Below, in pieces: positions 29,488 through 38,990 of a stretch of DNA of 64,000 bases. The stretch is from the NCBI RefSeq assembly GCF_013839525.1, contig NZ_JACDIS010000006.1, positions 186,001-250,000 on the forward strand, read 5' to 3'. The DNA comes from Chthonobacter rhizosphaerae (GTDB lineage: Bacteria > Pseudomonadota > Alphaproteobacteria > Rhizobiales > Pleomorphomonadaceae). Position numbers and translations under genes: made by a program. The notes beneath the pieces are model-generated. The model ran no database searches. It saw nothing but the letters and a program-made list of their open reading frames with translations, and was not told the DNA's origin. Every line of letters begins with the position of its first letter. The stretch's first letter is position 1.

Positions 29488-30735
29488 TCACCCGTACCGG
29501 TTCGCCGCCTCTACGGTCAGGCCCAGGCCGACGCTGCCGAACGTGTCGCCCTCGACCACGCGGGCGGCGGGGACCGCGGCCAGGATGGCGGCGCGGACGT
29601 GCTCCAGGCGGGTGGAGCCTCCCGTCAGGAAGACGGCGTCGATGGCGTCCGCCGTCACGCCCGCCTGCCTGAGGCAGGTGTCCACCCGGGCGGCGATGCG
29701 GCTCGACAGTGTCTCCGTGTGGGCGACGAGGTCGCGGCGCTCCACCGCGGCGGCGAGGCCCGCCTCCAGGAAGGCGAGGTCCACGGCTGCCCTGCCCTCC
29801 TCGGACACGGCGATCTTGGCGCCCTCCACGCCGATGGCGAGCGCGTGGCCGCGCTCCTCCTCGACGACCCGCACGAGCCGGCCGAACAGGCCGGGGTCGG
29901 CGGCGTCGCGCTCCACCTCGTGAAGGGCGCGCAGGGTCTTCGGCTCGTAGAGCCGGTTGATGTTCGACCAGGTGGCGAGGTCGTGGAAATAGCCGGACGG
30001 CACCGAAAGCCCCTCCCGCTTCATGGCCGAGCGGTAGCCGAGGAGCGGCATCACCACGCCGAGCGAGAGCAGCCGGTCGAAGTCCGTGCCGCCGATCCGG
30101 ACGCCGTCGTTAGCCAGGATGTCGGCCGCGCGGTCGGGGCGGCCGCGCCGGTCCGGCCCCAGGCGCACGATGGAGAAGTCGGACGTGCCGCCGCCGATGT
30201 CGGCGATCAGCGCCAGCTGCTCGTCGCCGATCTGGCGCTCGTAGTCCAGGCTGGCGGCGATCGGCTCGAACTGGAACGACACCTCGCGGAAGCCGATGTC
30301 GGTGGCGATCGCGTGCAGTGTCGCCTCCGCGCGCGCGTCGCCGGCCGGGTCGTCGTCCACGAAGAACACCGGCCGGCCGTGGACCACCGCGTCGAGCGAC
30401 GCGCCGGCCGCGGTCTCCGCCCGGCGCTTGATGGTCCCGAGATAGTCCGCGATCACCCGCCGGAAGGTGAGGCGCTGGCGGCCGACGAGCGTCGTCTCGT
30501 CGATGAGCGCGGTGCCGAGCACGGACTTCAGGCTGCGCATCAGCCGGCCGTGCTCGCCGTCCACATAGGCGCCCACGGCGGCCCGGCCGACTCGGGTCGC
30601 GCCGGTCTGCGGATAGAAGATCGCGCTCGGGATCGTGTCCGCGTCCCCCTCCAGGGGCACGAGCGCGGGCTGTCCGGCGCCGGCGACGCCGAGCGTGGTG
30701 TTGGACGTGCCGAAGTCGAGACCGCAGGCGGCCAT
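29488..30735 (-). CDS. Hsp70-family ATPase, YegD-like
   Basis: The 415-residue protein has the actin/Hsp70 nucleotide-binding fold: phosphate 1 motif GLDFGTSNTTLGV, connect region with LIADIGGGTSDFSIV, and adenosine motif VFLTGGSTRLEHV. It ends soon after the nucleotide-binding domain, so the DnaK-type peptide-binding domain is missing, as in E. coli YegD. An insert of about 80 residues follows GTDFDRLL. No DnaJ or GrpE partner is nearby. The ATG at 30735 begins MAACGLDFG. Substrate unknown. Confidence 0.87.
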   Translation of the reverse strand: MAACGLDFGTSNTTLGVAGAGQPALVPLEGDADTIPSAIFYPQTGATRVGRAAVGAYVDGEHGRLMRSLKSVLGTALIDETTLVGRQRLTFRRVIADYLGTIKRRAETAAGASLDAVVHGRPVFFVDDDPAGDARAEATLHAIATDIGFREVSFQFEPIAASLDYERQIGDEQLALIADIGGGTSDFSIVRLGPDRRGRPDRAADILANDGVRIGGTDFDRLLSLGVVMPLLGYRSAMKREGLSVPSGYFHDLATWSNINRLYEPKTLRALHEVERDAADPGLFGRLVRVVEEERGHALAIGVEGAKIAVSEEGRAAVDLAFLEAGLAAAVERRDLVAHTETLSSRIAARVDTCLRQAGVTADAIDAVFLTGGSTRLEHVRAAILAAVPAARVVEGDTFGSVGLGLTVEAANRYG

Positions 30736-30861
30736 GGAAGGTCTCCGGAGCATGAGGGGCGAATGCGGTCGGCCGACGGGCGCCAGGAGCGTACCGGCCG
30801 GCGGGGCGAACCCGTTCGCACGGGACGGCCCGCGATGCAAGCGACCAGACCTGCCGGCGGG

Positions 30862-31080
30862 TCAGAGCAGGGTTGCGAACAGGCCGGCGAGGATCAGCGT
30901 CGGCGGCAGCCGCCGGAGCACGCGCGCGGCGGCGGGACCGACGCTCGGCAGCGGCGGCCCGTCCAGCTTGTCCTCCAGGTCGCGCCGCAGCGCGCCCAGC
31001 GAACAGGCCGCCAGGCTCGCCTGGATGCCCAGCATGGCGAGGTCGGCCGAGGCGGCCCTGACGGCGGGCGACTGACGCAT
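30862..31080 (-). CDS. Small hypothetical protein
   Basis: The 72-residue frame (MRQSPAVRAASADLAMLGIQ) has an amphipathic N-terminal half and a hydrophobic C-terminus (LPPTLILAGLFATLL) that could be a membrane anchor. An alternative ATG lies at 31095. It sits 126 bp upstream of the Hsp70-like gene on the same strand. No family is recognised and it may not be a real gene. Confidence 0.4.
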   Translation of the reverse strand: MRQSPAVRAASADLAMLGIQASLAACSLGALRRDLEDKLDGPPLPSVGPAAARVLRRLPPTLILAGLFATLL

Positions 31081-31470
31081 GACGCTCCCGGACATAGCTT
31101 TTGGACGCACCCCACCCGAACGCGCGCGCACCCGGTCGGGATCCGCCGCACCGGATCGGGCCCGCGCGGGTGCCCGATCCGGGCAGCATGCCCCAGCGCC
31201 CTTAACGACGGGTCACCGGCTTGCGCCGAGGTCGCCAAGATGCGAACATAACAGGAACAAAGCTCAGCCAACCGGCGCAATCCAGCCACAACGGCACGGA
31301 CTATGGCACTCTTGCACAGACGAATCGGCGATCGGCCTTCAGTTTCCGCCACCAAGGACGTAAACCGGACGCCGGCGGCGGGGCGGAAGGGTCGGGCCGA
31401 GCCCGGCCCGGCGCATGCCCCGGCGGCGCGGCAGCCGCGCCGCAAGCGAGGATCTGGCGAAACGAGCGAC
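31081..31470. other. Region upstream of parE with SOS box
   Basis: The 390-bp region upstream of parE is less GC-rich between 31235 and 31350 than its surroundings and carries the LexA-type box at 31244-31258. No coding frame convinced, although several antisense-like frames are open. Confidence 0.5.
31244..31258. promoter_or_regulatory. Candidate LexA (SOS) box
   Basis: GAACATAACAGGAAC fits the alphaproteobacterial LexA operator GTTC-N7-GTTC (read here as its complement GAAC-N7-GAAC) with all eight fixed bases. It is about 212 bp before parE and 164 bp before the small minus-strand frame. parE has been listed among LexA targets in alphaproteobacteria to my recollection. Confidence 0.6.
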
Positions 31471-33546
31471 ATGACGGACCGTGACGATCTCTTCGGCGAC
31501 ATGATCCCCGCGGCAGGGGAGGGTGAAGCCGCCAAGGCCCCCGCCCCCGCGCGCCCGGCCCGGACCAGGACGGCCGCCGCCGCGGCCGTCGCCGCCGCCG
31601 TGAAGAGCCCGGCGACGCCCGGCGAGCAGGACTACAACGCGTCCGCCATCGAGGTGCTGGAAGGGCTGGAGCCGGTCCGCCGGCGGCCCGGCATGTACAT
31701 CGGCGGCACGGACGACCGCGCCTACCACCACCTCTTCGCCGAGGTGATCGACAACTCCATGGACGAGGCCGTGGCCGGCCACGCGTCCTGGATCGAGGTC
31801 CACCTGTCGGACGACGGCTTCCTGACCGTGATCGACAACGGTCGCGGCATCCCGGTCGACCCGCATCCGAAGTTTCCGGACAAGTCGGCCCTCGAAGTCA
31901 TCATGTGCACGCTCCACGCGGGCGGCAAGTTCGACAGCAAGGTCTACGAGACCTCCGGCGGCCTCCATGGCGTCGGCGTGTCCGTGGTGAACGCCCTCTC
32001 CGAAACGCTCGAGGTGGAGGTCGCCCGCGGCCGCCAGCTCTACCGGCAGACCTTCTCGCGCGGCATCCCGCAGGGCCCGCTGCAGCACCTCGGCGAGACC
32101 ATGAACCGGCGCGGCACCAAGGTGCGCTTCCGGCCGGACCCGCAGATCTTCGGCGCCGAGCAGGGCTTCGAGCCGGCGCGCCTCTTCAAGATGGCGCGCT
32201 CCAAGGCCTATCTTTTCGGCGGCGTGGAGATCCGCTGGTCCTGCGACGAATGCCTCGTCGCCGGCAAGGCGACGCCCGCCGAGGCGGTGTTCAAGTTCCC
32301 GGGCGGCCTGAAGGACTTTCTCGTCGAGGCGCTCGAGGGCGAACGCCGGGTCGCCGAGGAGATCTTCGCCGGCAAGACCGGCACCGGCGGCCACGGGTCC
32401 GTCGAGTGGGCGGTCGCCTGGTTCGCTGGCGACGGCTTCGTCAACTCCTACTGCAACACCATCCCGACGCCCGGCGGCGGCACCCACGAGCAGGGCCTCC
32501 GCATCGCCCTCACCCGCTCGCTGAAGTCCTATGGCGAGATGGTCGGCAACAAGCGCGTCGCCCAGGTGACGCCGGACGACGTGATGACGTCGGCGGGCGG
32601 CCTCCTGTCGGTGTTCGTGCGCGAGCCGGAGTTCGTCGGCCAGACCAAGGACAAGCTCGCCACGGCCGACGCCAGCCGCATCGTGGAGAACGCCGTCAAG
32701 GACGCGTTCGACCACTTCCTCACCGGCTCGCCCGCCCAGGCCGGCCGGCTCCTGGAGTGGGTGATCGAGCGGGCCGACGAGCGCCTCCGCCGCCGCCAGG
32801 AGAAGGACGTCCAGCGCAAGTCGGCGATCCGCAAGCTGCGCCTGCCGGGCAAGCTCGCCGACTGCTCGCAGACCGCCGCGCAGGGCTCGGAGATCTTCAT
32901 CGTTGAGGGCGACTCGGCCGGCGGGTCCGCCAAGCAGGCGCGCGACCGGGCGAGCCAGGCGGTGCTGCCGCTCCGCGGCAAGATCCTCAACGTGGCCAGC
33001 GCCGGGCGCGACAAGCTCGCCGCCAACCAGCAGCTGTCCGACCTCCTCCAGGCGCTCGGCGTCGGCACCCGCAGCCACTATCGCGAGGACGACCTTCGCT
33101 ACGACAAGGTCATCATCATGACCGACGCGGACGTGGACGGCGCCCACATCGCGTCGCTGCTCATCACCTTCTTCTACCGGGAGATGCCCCAGCTCATCCG
33201 CGGCGGCCACCTCTTCCTCGCCGTGCCGCCGCTCTACCGGCTCACCCACGGCGGCAAGACCGTCTACGCCCGCGACGACGCCCACCGGGAAGAGCTCTTG
33301 CGCACGGTGTTCAAGAACAAGAAGCCCGAGATCGGCCGCTTCAAGGGCCTCGGCGAGATGATGCCCGGGCAGCTGAAGGAGACCACCATGGACCCGAAGA
33401 CGCGCACGCTGCTGCGCGTCGGCGTGATCGAGGAGGAGACCGAGATGACCTCCGACACGGTGGAACGGCTGATGGGCAACAAGCCGGAGGCGCGCTTCGC
33501 CTTCATCCAGGAGAACGCCGCCTTCGCGACCGACCTGGACATCTGA
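31471..33546 (+). CDS. parE: DNA topoisomerase IV subunit B
   Basis: The 691-residue protein has the GHKL ATPase domain (DNSMDEAVAGHA, IDNGRGIPVD, GGLHGVGVSVVNALSE), the transducer region and the TOPRIM metal-binding motif (IFIVEGDSAGGSAKQARDR, MTDADVDGAHI). The EGDSAGG context and overall length fit ParE rather than GyrB, which usually carries longer inserts. It decatenates daughter chromosomes with ParC. A 50-residue alanine/proline-rich N-terminal extension precedes the ATPase domain. The start is the ATG at 31471. Confidence 0.93.
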   Translation: MTDRDDLFGDMIPAAGEGEAAKAPAPARPARTRTAAAAAVAAAVKSPATPGEQDYNASAIEVLEGLEPVRRRPGMYIGGTDDRAYHHLFAEVIDNSMDEAVAGHASWIEVHLSDDGFLTVIDNGRGIPVDPHPKFPDKSALEVIMCTLHAGGKFDSKVYETSGGLHGVGVSVVNALSETLEVEVARGRQLYRQTFSRGIPQGPLQHLGETMNRRGTKVRFRPDPQIFGAEQGFEPARLFKMARSKAYLFGGVEIRWSCDECLVAGKATPAEAVFKFPGGLKDFLVEALEGERRVAEEIFAGKTGTGGHGSVEWAVAWFAGDGFVNSYCNTIPTPGGGTHEQGLRIALTRSLKSYGEMVGNKRVAQVTPDDVMTSAGGLLSVFVREPEFVGQTKDKLATADASRIVENAVKDAFDHFLTGSPAQAGRLLEWVIERADERLRRRQEKDVQRKSAIRKLRLPGKLADCSQTAAQGSEIFIVEGDSAGGSAKQARDRASQAVLPLRGKILNVASAGRDKLAANQQLSDLLQALGVGTRSHYREDDLRYDKVIIMTDADVDGAHIASLLITFFYREMPQLIRGGHLFLAVPPLYRLTHGGKTVYARDDAHREELLRTVFKNKKPEIGRFKGLGEMMPGQLKETTMDPKTRTLLRVGVIEEETEMTSDTVERLMGNKPEARFAFIQENAAFATDLDI

Positions 33547-33602
33547 CCCGGACATCGATCCCCCCGGGGGGGAGGGCGCCCCGCGCCCCCTCCCCGCGCC
33601 GA

Positions 33603-35729
33603 TCAGAGCGCGCCGCGCCAGGCGAGCAGCCGCATGGCGTTGGCGGTGACGAGCACCGTGGCGCCCGTGTCGGCCAGGATCGCCGGCCAAAGCCCCGTGA
33701 CGCCGAGGAGCGTCGTCACCAGGAACACCGCCTTCAGGCCGAGCGCGATGGCGACGTTCTGGCGGATGTTGGCCATCACCGACCGGGACAGCCGCACCAG
33801 CCTGGCGACGTCCAGCACCCGGCCATGCAGGATGGCGGCGTCCGCCGTCTCCAGCGCCACGTCCGTGCCGCCGCCCATGGCGATGCCGACATCGGCGGCG
33901 GCCAGCGCCGGCGCGTCGTTGATGCCGTCGCCCACCTTGCCCACGCGGTGGCCCGAGGCCTGCATTTCCCGCACGATCCGCTGCTTGTCCTCCGGCAGAA
34001 GCTCGGCCCGCGCCTCGATGCCGAGGGTCGCCGCCACCGCGTCGGCGGTCGTCCTGTTGTCGCCGGTCAGCATCACGGGGGTGACGCCGGCCGCCTTCAG
34101 GGCGTCGAGCCCCGCCCGGGCGTCGGCGCGCGGCTCGTCGCGCAGCGCGATCAGCCCCGCCACCTTGCCGCCCGCCACCAGCACGGACACCGACTTGCCG
34201 TCCGCCGCCAGCGCCGCCACCGCCGCCGCCTGCGCGTCGTCGAGCGGCGCGCGCTCGCCCGCCGCGGCGGCCGAGCCGAGGAACACCGGCACGCCGCCCA
34301 CCTTGCCCTCCACCCCCTTGCCGGGGAGGGCGGTGGACCCGAACGACGGCGGCAGCGGCGCCTTGCGAGCCTGGGCCTCCGCCAGGATGGCGCGCGCGAG
34401 CGGATGGGCCGATTCCGCGCCGAGCGCCGCCGCATAGGAGAGGACCGCCCGCTCGTCGGCCGCCGCCGGCAACACGTCGGTCACCCGCGGGCGGCCTTCC
34501 GTCAGCGTGCCGGTCTTGTCGAGGGCGACCGCCGTGAGCCCGCCCACCTGCTCCAGCACGGCCCCGCCCTTCACGAGCAGGCCGCGCCGCGCGCCCGCCG
34601 CAAGCCCGGCCGCCACGGCGGCGGGCGTGGAGATCACCAGCGCGCACGGGCAGCCGATGAGGAGCAGCGCCAACGCCTTGTAGGTCCACTCCGACCAGTC
34701 GCCGCCCGCCACCAGCGGCGGCGCGACGGCGACGAGGGCCGCCACCGCGATCACCGCCGGCGTATAGACTCGGGCGAAGCGGTCGATCAAGCGTTCCGTC
34801 GGGGCCTTGCGCTCCTGCGCCTCCTCCACCAGCCGCACCACGCGGGCGATGGTGTTGTCCTCCGCGCTCGCGGTGACGCGGAGCCGCAAGGCGCCATCCC
34901 CGTTCACCGTGCCGGCGAACACCGGGTCGCCGGCGGCCTTCCGCTTCGGCAGGCTTTCGCCCGTCACCGGGGCCTCGTCCACGGCGCTCTCGCCGGTCAG
35001 CACCGTGCCGTCCGCCGGGATCCGGTCGCCCGGCCGCACGAGCACGACCGCGCCGACCGGCAGCGAGGTGGCCGGCACCTCCTCCAGGCCGCCGTTCCGC
35101 TCCACGCGCGCCACGGCGGGCACCAGCGCCGCGAGGCTGCGGATGCTGGCGCGGGCCCGCGCGGCGGCGACGCCCTCCAGAAGCTCGCCCACCAGGAAGA
35201 GCACGACCACCACCGCCGCCTCCTCCGCCGCGCCGATGAACACCGCGCCGACGGCCGCCACGGTCATCAGCGTCTCGATCGAAAAGGGCGTGCCCGCCAG
35301 GGCTGCCGAAACCGCGCGCCGGGCGATCGGCACCAGCCCGACGGCCAGCGCGAGCAGCAGCGCCGGCGTCTCCACCGCCGGGATCGACCACCCGACCATC
35401 ATGGCCAGCCCGAGCGCCGCGGCGCAGAGGATCGTCAGTCGCGCCTTCGGGGCCGCCCACCACGGGGCGGCTCCCTCCTCGGCCGCGGGCGCGGACGAAG
35501 CGCGGTCGGCGACCGGCGTGGTCGGGTAGCCGAGCCCGCCCACCTGCCGGACCAGCGCCTTCAGGTCGGCGCCGGGCGCGTGGGTCACGGTCATGGTTTC
35601 GGTCGAGATCGAGACGGACACCTCCGCGACGCCGGGAATCCGCCGGACGGCGGTGTCCACCTTGGCGGCGCAGGAGGCGCAGTCCATGCCCTCCACGCGG
35701 AAGCGGCTGACGAGGCTCAGGTCGGTCAT
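33603..35729 (-). CDS. Heavy-metal translocating P-type ATPase (Zn/Cd/Pb type)
   Basis: The 708-residue P1B ATPase has an N-terminal heavy-metal-associated domain with GMDCASC, the transmembrane metal site GCPCALV, the phosphorylation motif DKTGTLTEG, the SAHPLARA histidine motif and GDGINDAPALAAADVG. A C-terminal GXX(D/N)-type segment (LADTGATVLVTANAMRLL) fits the zinc/cadmium/lead group rather than copper. It expels metal from the cytoplasm. It is divergent from a MerR regulator and the shared promoter holds a MerR-type operator. Confidence 0.93.
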   Translation of the reverse strand: MTDLSLVSRFRVEGMDCASCAAKVDTAVRRIPGVAEVSVSISTETMTVTHAPGADLKALVRQVGGLGYPTTPVADRASSAPAAEEGAAPWWAAPKARLTILCAAALGLAMMVGWSIPAVETPALLLALAVGLVPIARRAVSAALAGTPFSIETLMTVAAVGAVFIGAAEEAAVVVVLFLVGELLEGVAAARARASIRSLAALVPAVARVERNGGLEEVPATSLPVGAVVLVRPGDRIPADGTVLTGESAVDEAPVTGESLPKRKAAGDPVFAGTVNGDGALRLRVTASAEDNTIARVVRLVEEAQERKAPTERLIDRFARVYTPAVIAVAALVAVAPPLVAGGDWSEWTYKALALLLIGCPCALVISTPAAVAAGLAAGARRGLLVKGGAVLEQVGGLTAVALDKTGTLTEGRPRVTDVLPAAADERAVLSYAAALGAESAHPLARAILAEAQARKAPLPPSFGSTALPGKGVEGKVGGVPVFLGSAAAAGERAPLDDAQAAAVAALAADGKSVSVLVAGGKVAGLIALRDEPRADARAGLDALKAAGVTPVMLTGDNRTTADAVAATLGIEARAELLPEDKQRIVREMQASGHRVGKVGDGINDAPALAAADVGIAMGGGTDVALETADAAILHGRVLDVARLVRLSRSVMANIRQNVAIALGLKAVFLVTTLLGVTGLWPAILADTGATVLVTANAMRLLAWRGAL

Positions 35730-35759
35730 GCTGTCGGTCCTTGGCTATGTCAGGACCAG

Positions 35760-35790
35760 ACGCTACATCCTCTAGCGACTAGAGGAGCAA
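35760..35790 (-). promoter_or_regulatory. MerR-type promoter and operator of the P-type ATPase
   Basis: On the minus strand TTGCTC (35790-35785) and TAGCGT (35765-35760) are separated by 19 bp, the overlong spacer typical of MerR-activated promoters. The spacer contains the 17-bp dyad CCTCTAGTCGCTAGAGG (7-bp arms, 35769-35785). The dyad begins 40 bp from the ATPase start and ends 14 bp from merR. Confidence 0.75.
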
Positions 35791-35798
35791 GAGCGAAA

Positions 35799-36227
35799 AT
35801 GCACGACGGTGTTCCGATCGGCGAGGCGGCCCGCGCCAGCGGCGTGAAGGTGCCGACCATCCGCTACTACGAGCAGGTGGGCCTCCTGCCCGAACCGCCG
35901 CGCACCGAGGGCAACCGCCGGCTCTACGGCGGGCGGCACCTGCGCCGGCTCGCCTTCATCCGCCACGCGCGGGAACTGGGCTTCGAGGTGGAGGCGATCC
36001 GCACCCTCCTGGACCTCCAGGACAATCCGGGGCAGTCCTGTTCGCCGGCGGATTCCATCGCCCGCCTGCGCCTGAAGGATGTGGAGGAGCGCATCGCCCG
36101 CCTCACCGCCCTGAAGGCGGAGCTTCAGCGCATGATCGACGGCTGCAGCCACGGCACGGTCGCGGACTGCCGCGTGATCGAGGTGCTCGCGGACCACGGC
36201 GCCTGCGCGAGCCCCACCCACCGTTGA
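35799..36227 (+). CDS. MerR-family heavy-metal regulator (CadR/ZntR-like)
   Basis: The 142-residue protein has the MerR winged helix (IGEAARASGVKVPTIRYYEQVGLLPEPPRTEGNRRLY), the coiled-coil dimer helix, and metal-binding cysteines at NPGQSCSPAD and in the C-terminal DGCSHGTVADC and GACASPTHR segments. This cysteine pattern suits zinc, cadmium or lead sensing. It activates the divergent ATPase gene through the 19-bp-spaced promoter. The AGAGGAGC of the operator also lies just before the start and may serve as its ribosome binding site. Confidence 0.93.
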   Translation: MHDGVPIGEAARASGVKVPTIRYYEQVGLLPEPPRTEGNRRLYGGRHLRRLAFIRHARELGFEVEAIRTLLDLQDNPGQSCSPADSIARLRLKDVEERIARLTALKAELQRMIDGCSHGTVADCRVIEVLADHGACASPTHR

Positions 36228-36346
36228 CGAACCGGCCGGGCGGGCGTGGCGCGCGCCCGGACCCGCAGGTCCGGCCGCGAGCGCCGCCGGTCCGGGCATC
36301 GATCGACCGCACGTCTGCCGCGCGCGGAGACGCCCTGCCCCGCGCC

Positions 36347-37198
36347 TCAGCGGAACAGCATCACCGGGATCAGGCAGGTGCGCACCATCGCCGACGTGGT
36401 GCTGCCGACCAGGAACTGGCGCACGCGCGAGTGGCCGTAGGCGCCGATGGCGAGGAGGTCGATCCGCTCGTTCTTCACATAGGCGCCGATCACGCCTTCC
36501 GGATCGCCGGGAATCACCCGCGCCACCACGGCGCCGCCGCGGCGGCGGATCGGGTCGGCGGCCTCCTCCAGGCGCGCGGTCGCCTCGGCGGTCGGCTCGC
36601 CGACGAGCACCACGTGCACGGCGAGCCCGCCGAAGAGAGGGTGGGACGTCACGTGGTCGACGGCCTTCCGGGCGCTCGGGCCGCCGTCATAGGCGAGGAG
36701 CACGCGGCTGATCGGCTTGAACGCCCGCGAGGCGACGAGCACCGGCTTGCTGGCCGTGCGCACCACCCGCTCGAGGTTGCTGCCGAGGTGGAGGCTGGCG
36801 AGGTCCGCGTTGGCGCCGCGCTTGCCGATCACCAGGAGGTCGTAGTCGGCCTCCATCTGGGCCACGGTGTCGACGAAGGACCCCGTCCGGTGCCGCGTCT
36901 CCACCGCCGCGACGCCCGCCTCCAGCAGGCGGGCCCGGCCGGTGGCGAGCAGCGCCCTGCCCCGCTCCTGGGCGAGGCGCGCATTGGCCTCGTCCGCCGC
37001 GGCCAGTTCCGCCAGCAGGTGGGCGTTGGCGTCGAACCCGAGCGCGCCGCTCAGGTCCATCATGTCGCCGCGTTCCTTGCGGCCGATCACGTGCAGGAGG
37101 TCCACCGAGGCGCCGGTCCGGTTGGCCGCCCAGGCGGCATGGTCGGCGACGCTGGTCGCGTAGGATGACACGTCCACGCAGGCAAGGATCCGGGTCAT
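36347..37198 (-). CDS. Tandem universal stress protein beside SulP
   Basis: The 283-residue protein has two UspA domains, both with the ATP-binding loop: GKRGANADLASLHLGSNLERV and GAYGHSRVRQFLVGSTTSAMV. It starts MTRILACVDVSSYATSVADH. It follows the SulP transporter gene by 72 bp on the same strand and is probably cotranscribed. Pairing of SulP permeases with stress proteins is common in bacteria, possibly for regulating anion uptake. Confidence 0.9.
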   Translation of the reverse strand: MTRILACVDVSSYATSVADHAAWAANRTGASVDLLHVIGRKERGDMMDLSGALGFDANAHLLAELAAADEANARLAQERGRALLATGRARLLEAGVAAVETRHRTGSFVDTVAQMEADYDLLVIGKRGANADLASLHLGSNLERVVRTASKPVLVASRAFKPISRVLLAYDGGPSARKAVDHVTSHPLFGGLAVHVVLVGEPTAEATARLEEAADPIRRRGGAVVARVIPGDPEGVIGAYVKNERIDLLAIGAYGHSRVRQFLVGSTTSAMVRTCLIPVMLFR

Positions 37199-37270
37199 GG
37201 GTCTTCCTCCCGTCCGGCTCTCACCGAGGCCGGTTTCTGTGGTCGTTGCAGGTCCCTGAAGGACGGGCGG

Positions 37271-38758
37271 TCAATGGCCGCCCATCAATTTGTCCACGGC
37301 GGCGGGGTCGTTGTGAATGGCGAACCTGTCCACGAGCGTGGCGCTCGCCGCGTTGAGGCCGAGCACCTCCACCCCGGCGCCCTCCCGGCGGAAGCGCAGG
37401 ATGGTCTTGTCGAGCGCCGCGATGGCGGAGACGTCCCAGAAGTGCGCGTTGCTGACGTCGATCACCACGCGCTCCACCACCTCCTTCACGTCGAAAGCCG
37501 CGAGGAAGGCCTCGGTCGAGGCGAAGAACACCTGGCCGCGCACCTCGTAGGTCCGCACCCGCCCGTCCTCCGACAGGCGCGAGCCGATTGAGAGGAAGCG
37601 CGCCACCTTTCTGGCGAAGAAGATGCCCGAGAGGAGCACGCCGACCAGCACCCCCTTGGCGAGGTCGTGGGTGTAGACCACCACCGCCACCGTGGAGAGC
37701 ATCACGATGCTGGAGGACGTCGGATAGGTCCGGATCTCGGCGATCGAGCGCCAGTTGAAGGTGCCGATCGACACCATGATCATGACGGCGACGAGGGCCG
37801 CCATCGGGATCTCGGCGACCCACGGCCCGAGCACCACGATCAGGAACAGGAGCACGACGCCCGCCACGAAGGTGGACAGGCGCCCCCGTCCGCCGGACTT
37901 CACGTTGATCACCGACTGGCCGATCATCGCGCAGCCGCCCATGCCGCCGAGGAAGCCGCTGACGATGTTGGAGAGGCCCTGGCCGCCGCACTCCCGGTTC
38001 TTGTCGCTCGGCGTATCGGTGAGGTCGTCCACGATGGCGGCGGTGAGGAGCGACTCCAGAAGCCCCACCGCGGCGAGCGCCACCGAATAGGGCAGGATGA
38101 TCCGCAGCGTCTCCAGGGTGAACGGCACGTCCGGGATCAGAAAGGCCGGCAGGCTGGAGGGCAGGTCGCCGAGGTCGCCGACCGAGCGCACGTCGAGCCC
38201 GAGCGTCAGGCTCGCGGCCGTCACCAGCACGATGGAGACGAGCGGGCTCGGCACCGCCTTCGTGACGAGCGGGAAGAGGTAGATGACGGCGAGGCCCGCC
38301 GCCACCATCACGTAGGTCACGGGCGTCACGCCCACCAGTTCGGGCAACTGGGCGAGGAAGATCAGGATGGCGAGCGCGTTCACGAAGCCGGTCATCACCG
38401 ACTTCGACACGAATGTCATCAGCCGGTCGAGGCGCAGGAGCCCTGCGAGGATCTGCAGGACGCCCATCAGGACGGTGGCCGCCAGGAGGTACTGGAGGCC
38501 ATGGTCGCGGACGAGGTCCACCATCAGGACGGCGGTGGCGGCGGTCGCGGCGGAGATCATGCCGGGCCGTCCGCCTGTGATGGCCGACGTGACCGCGATG
38601 GCGAAGGATGCGTAGAGGCCGATCTTGGGGTCCACCCCGGCGATGACCGAGAAGCCGATGGCCTCCGGGATCAGCGCGAGAGCGACGACGGTGCCGGCGA
38701 GGATGTCGCCCCGGACATTAGAGAGCCAGTCGCGGTGGACGTTGGAAAACATGGACAT
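37271..38758 (-). CDS. SulP family inorganic anion transporter with STAS domain
   Basis: The 495-residue protein has about 10 to 12 helices with the SulP motifs [37 protein letters not shown] and the [22 protein letters not shown] loop, then a C-terminal STAS domain ([18 protein letters not shown] ... [21 protein letters not shown]). Members carry sulfate, bicarbonate or carboxylates. No carbonic anhydrase gene is adjacent. The start is the ATG at 38758; a second in-frame ATG is at 38752. Confidence 0.92.
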   Translation of the reverse strand: MSMFSNVHRDWLSNVRGDILAGTVVALALIPEAIGFSVIAGVDPKIGLYASFAIAVTSAITGGRPGMISAATAATAVLMVDLVRDHGLQYLLAATVLMGVLQILAGLLRLDRLMTFVSKSVMTGFVNALAILIFLAQLPELVGVTPVTYVMVAAGLAVIYLFPLVTKAVPSPLVSIVLVTAASLTLGLDVRSVGDLGDLPSSLPAFLIPDVPFTLETLRIILPYSVALAAVGLLESLLTAAIVDDLTDTPSDKNRECGGQGLSNIVSGFLGGMGGCAMIGQSVINVKSGGRGRLSTFVAGVVLLFLIVVLGPWVAEIPMAALVAVMIMVSIGTFNWRSIAEIRTYPTSSSIVMLSTVAVVVYTHDLAKGVLVGVLLSGIFFARKVARFLSIGSRLSEDGRVRTYEVRGQVFFASTEAFLAAFDVKEVVERVVIDVSNAHFWDVSAIAALDKTILRFRREGAGVEVLGLNAASATLVDRFAIHNDPAAVDKLMGGH

Positions 38759-38990
38759 ACTGTGTCTGGGATCCCGAAACGATGGACGGCGGACCCGGCG
38801 CCGCGGGCGCAAGGGTACGATGGTCGGTCGTGAGGGGTTGTCCGGCGGATGGGCGGCCGGAAGAGCCACCTCGGGAAAGGCTCCCGAAGTCCAGGGCGAT
38901 GGTCAAGTCTAGCGGCAGCGCTGCCGCGAACGCAACCGTTCCGGTGCGAACGGGCGAACGGGCGCCCTCCCCGCCGCCCGGCCGGCGACC

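Noticed and set aside
31079-31363. Plus-strand small frame in the parE upstream region
   Set aside because: Composition is Arg/Pro/Ser-rich, it covers the SOS box and shows no motif.
33556-33600. GC hairpin between the convergent parE and ATPase genes considered as a bidirectional terminator
   Set aside because: The stem is imperfect and there is no T tract on either side; not strong enough to list.
31339-35463. A minus-strand open frame of about 1370 codons over parE and the P-type ATPase
   Set aside because: It covers two genes with intact motifs; its product is arginine- and glycine-rich with no domain.
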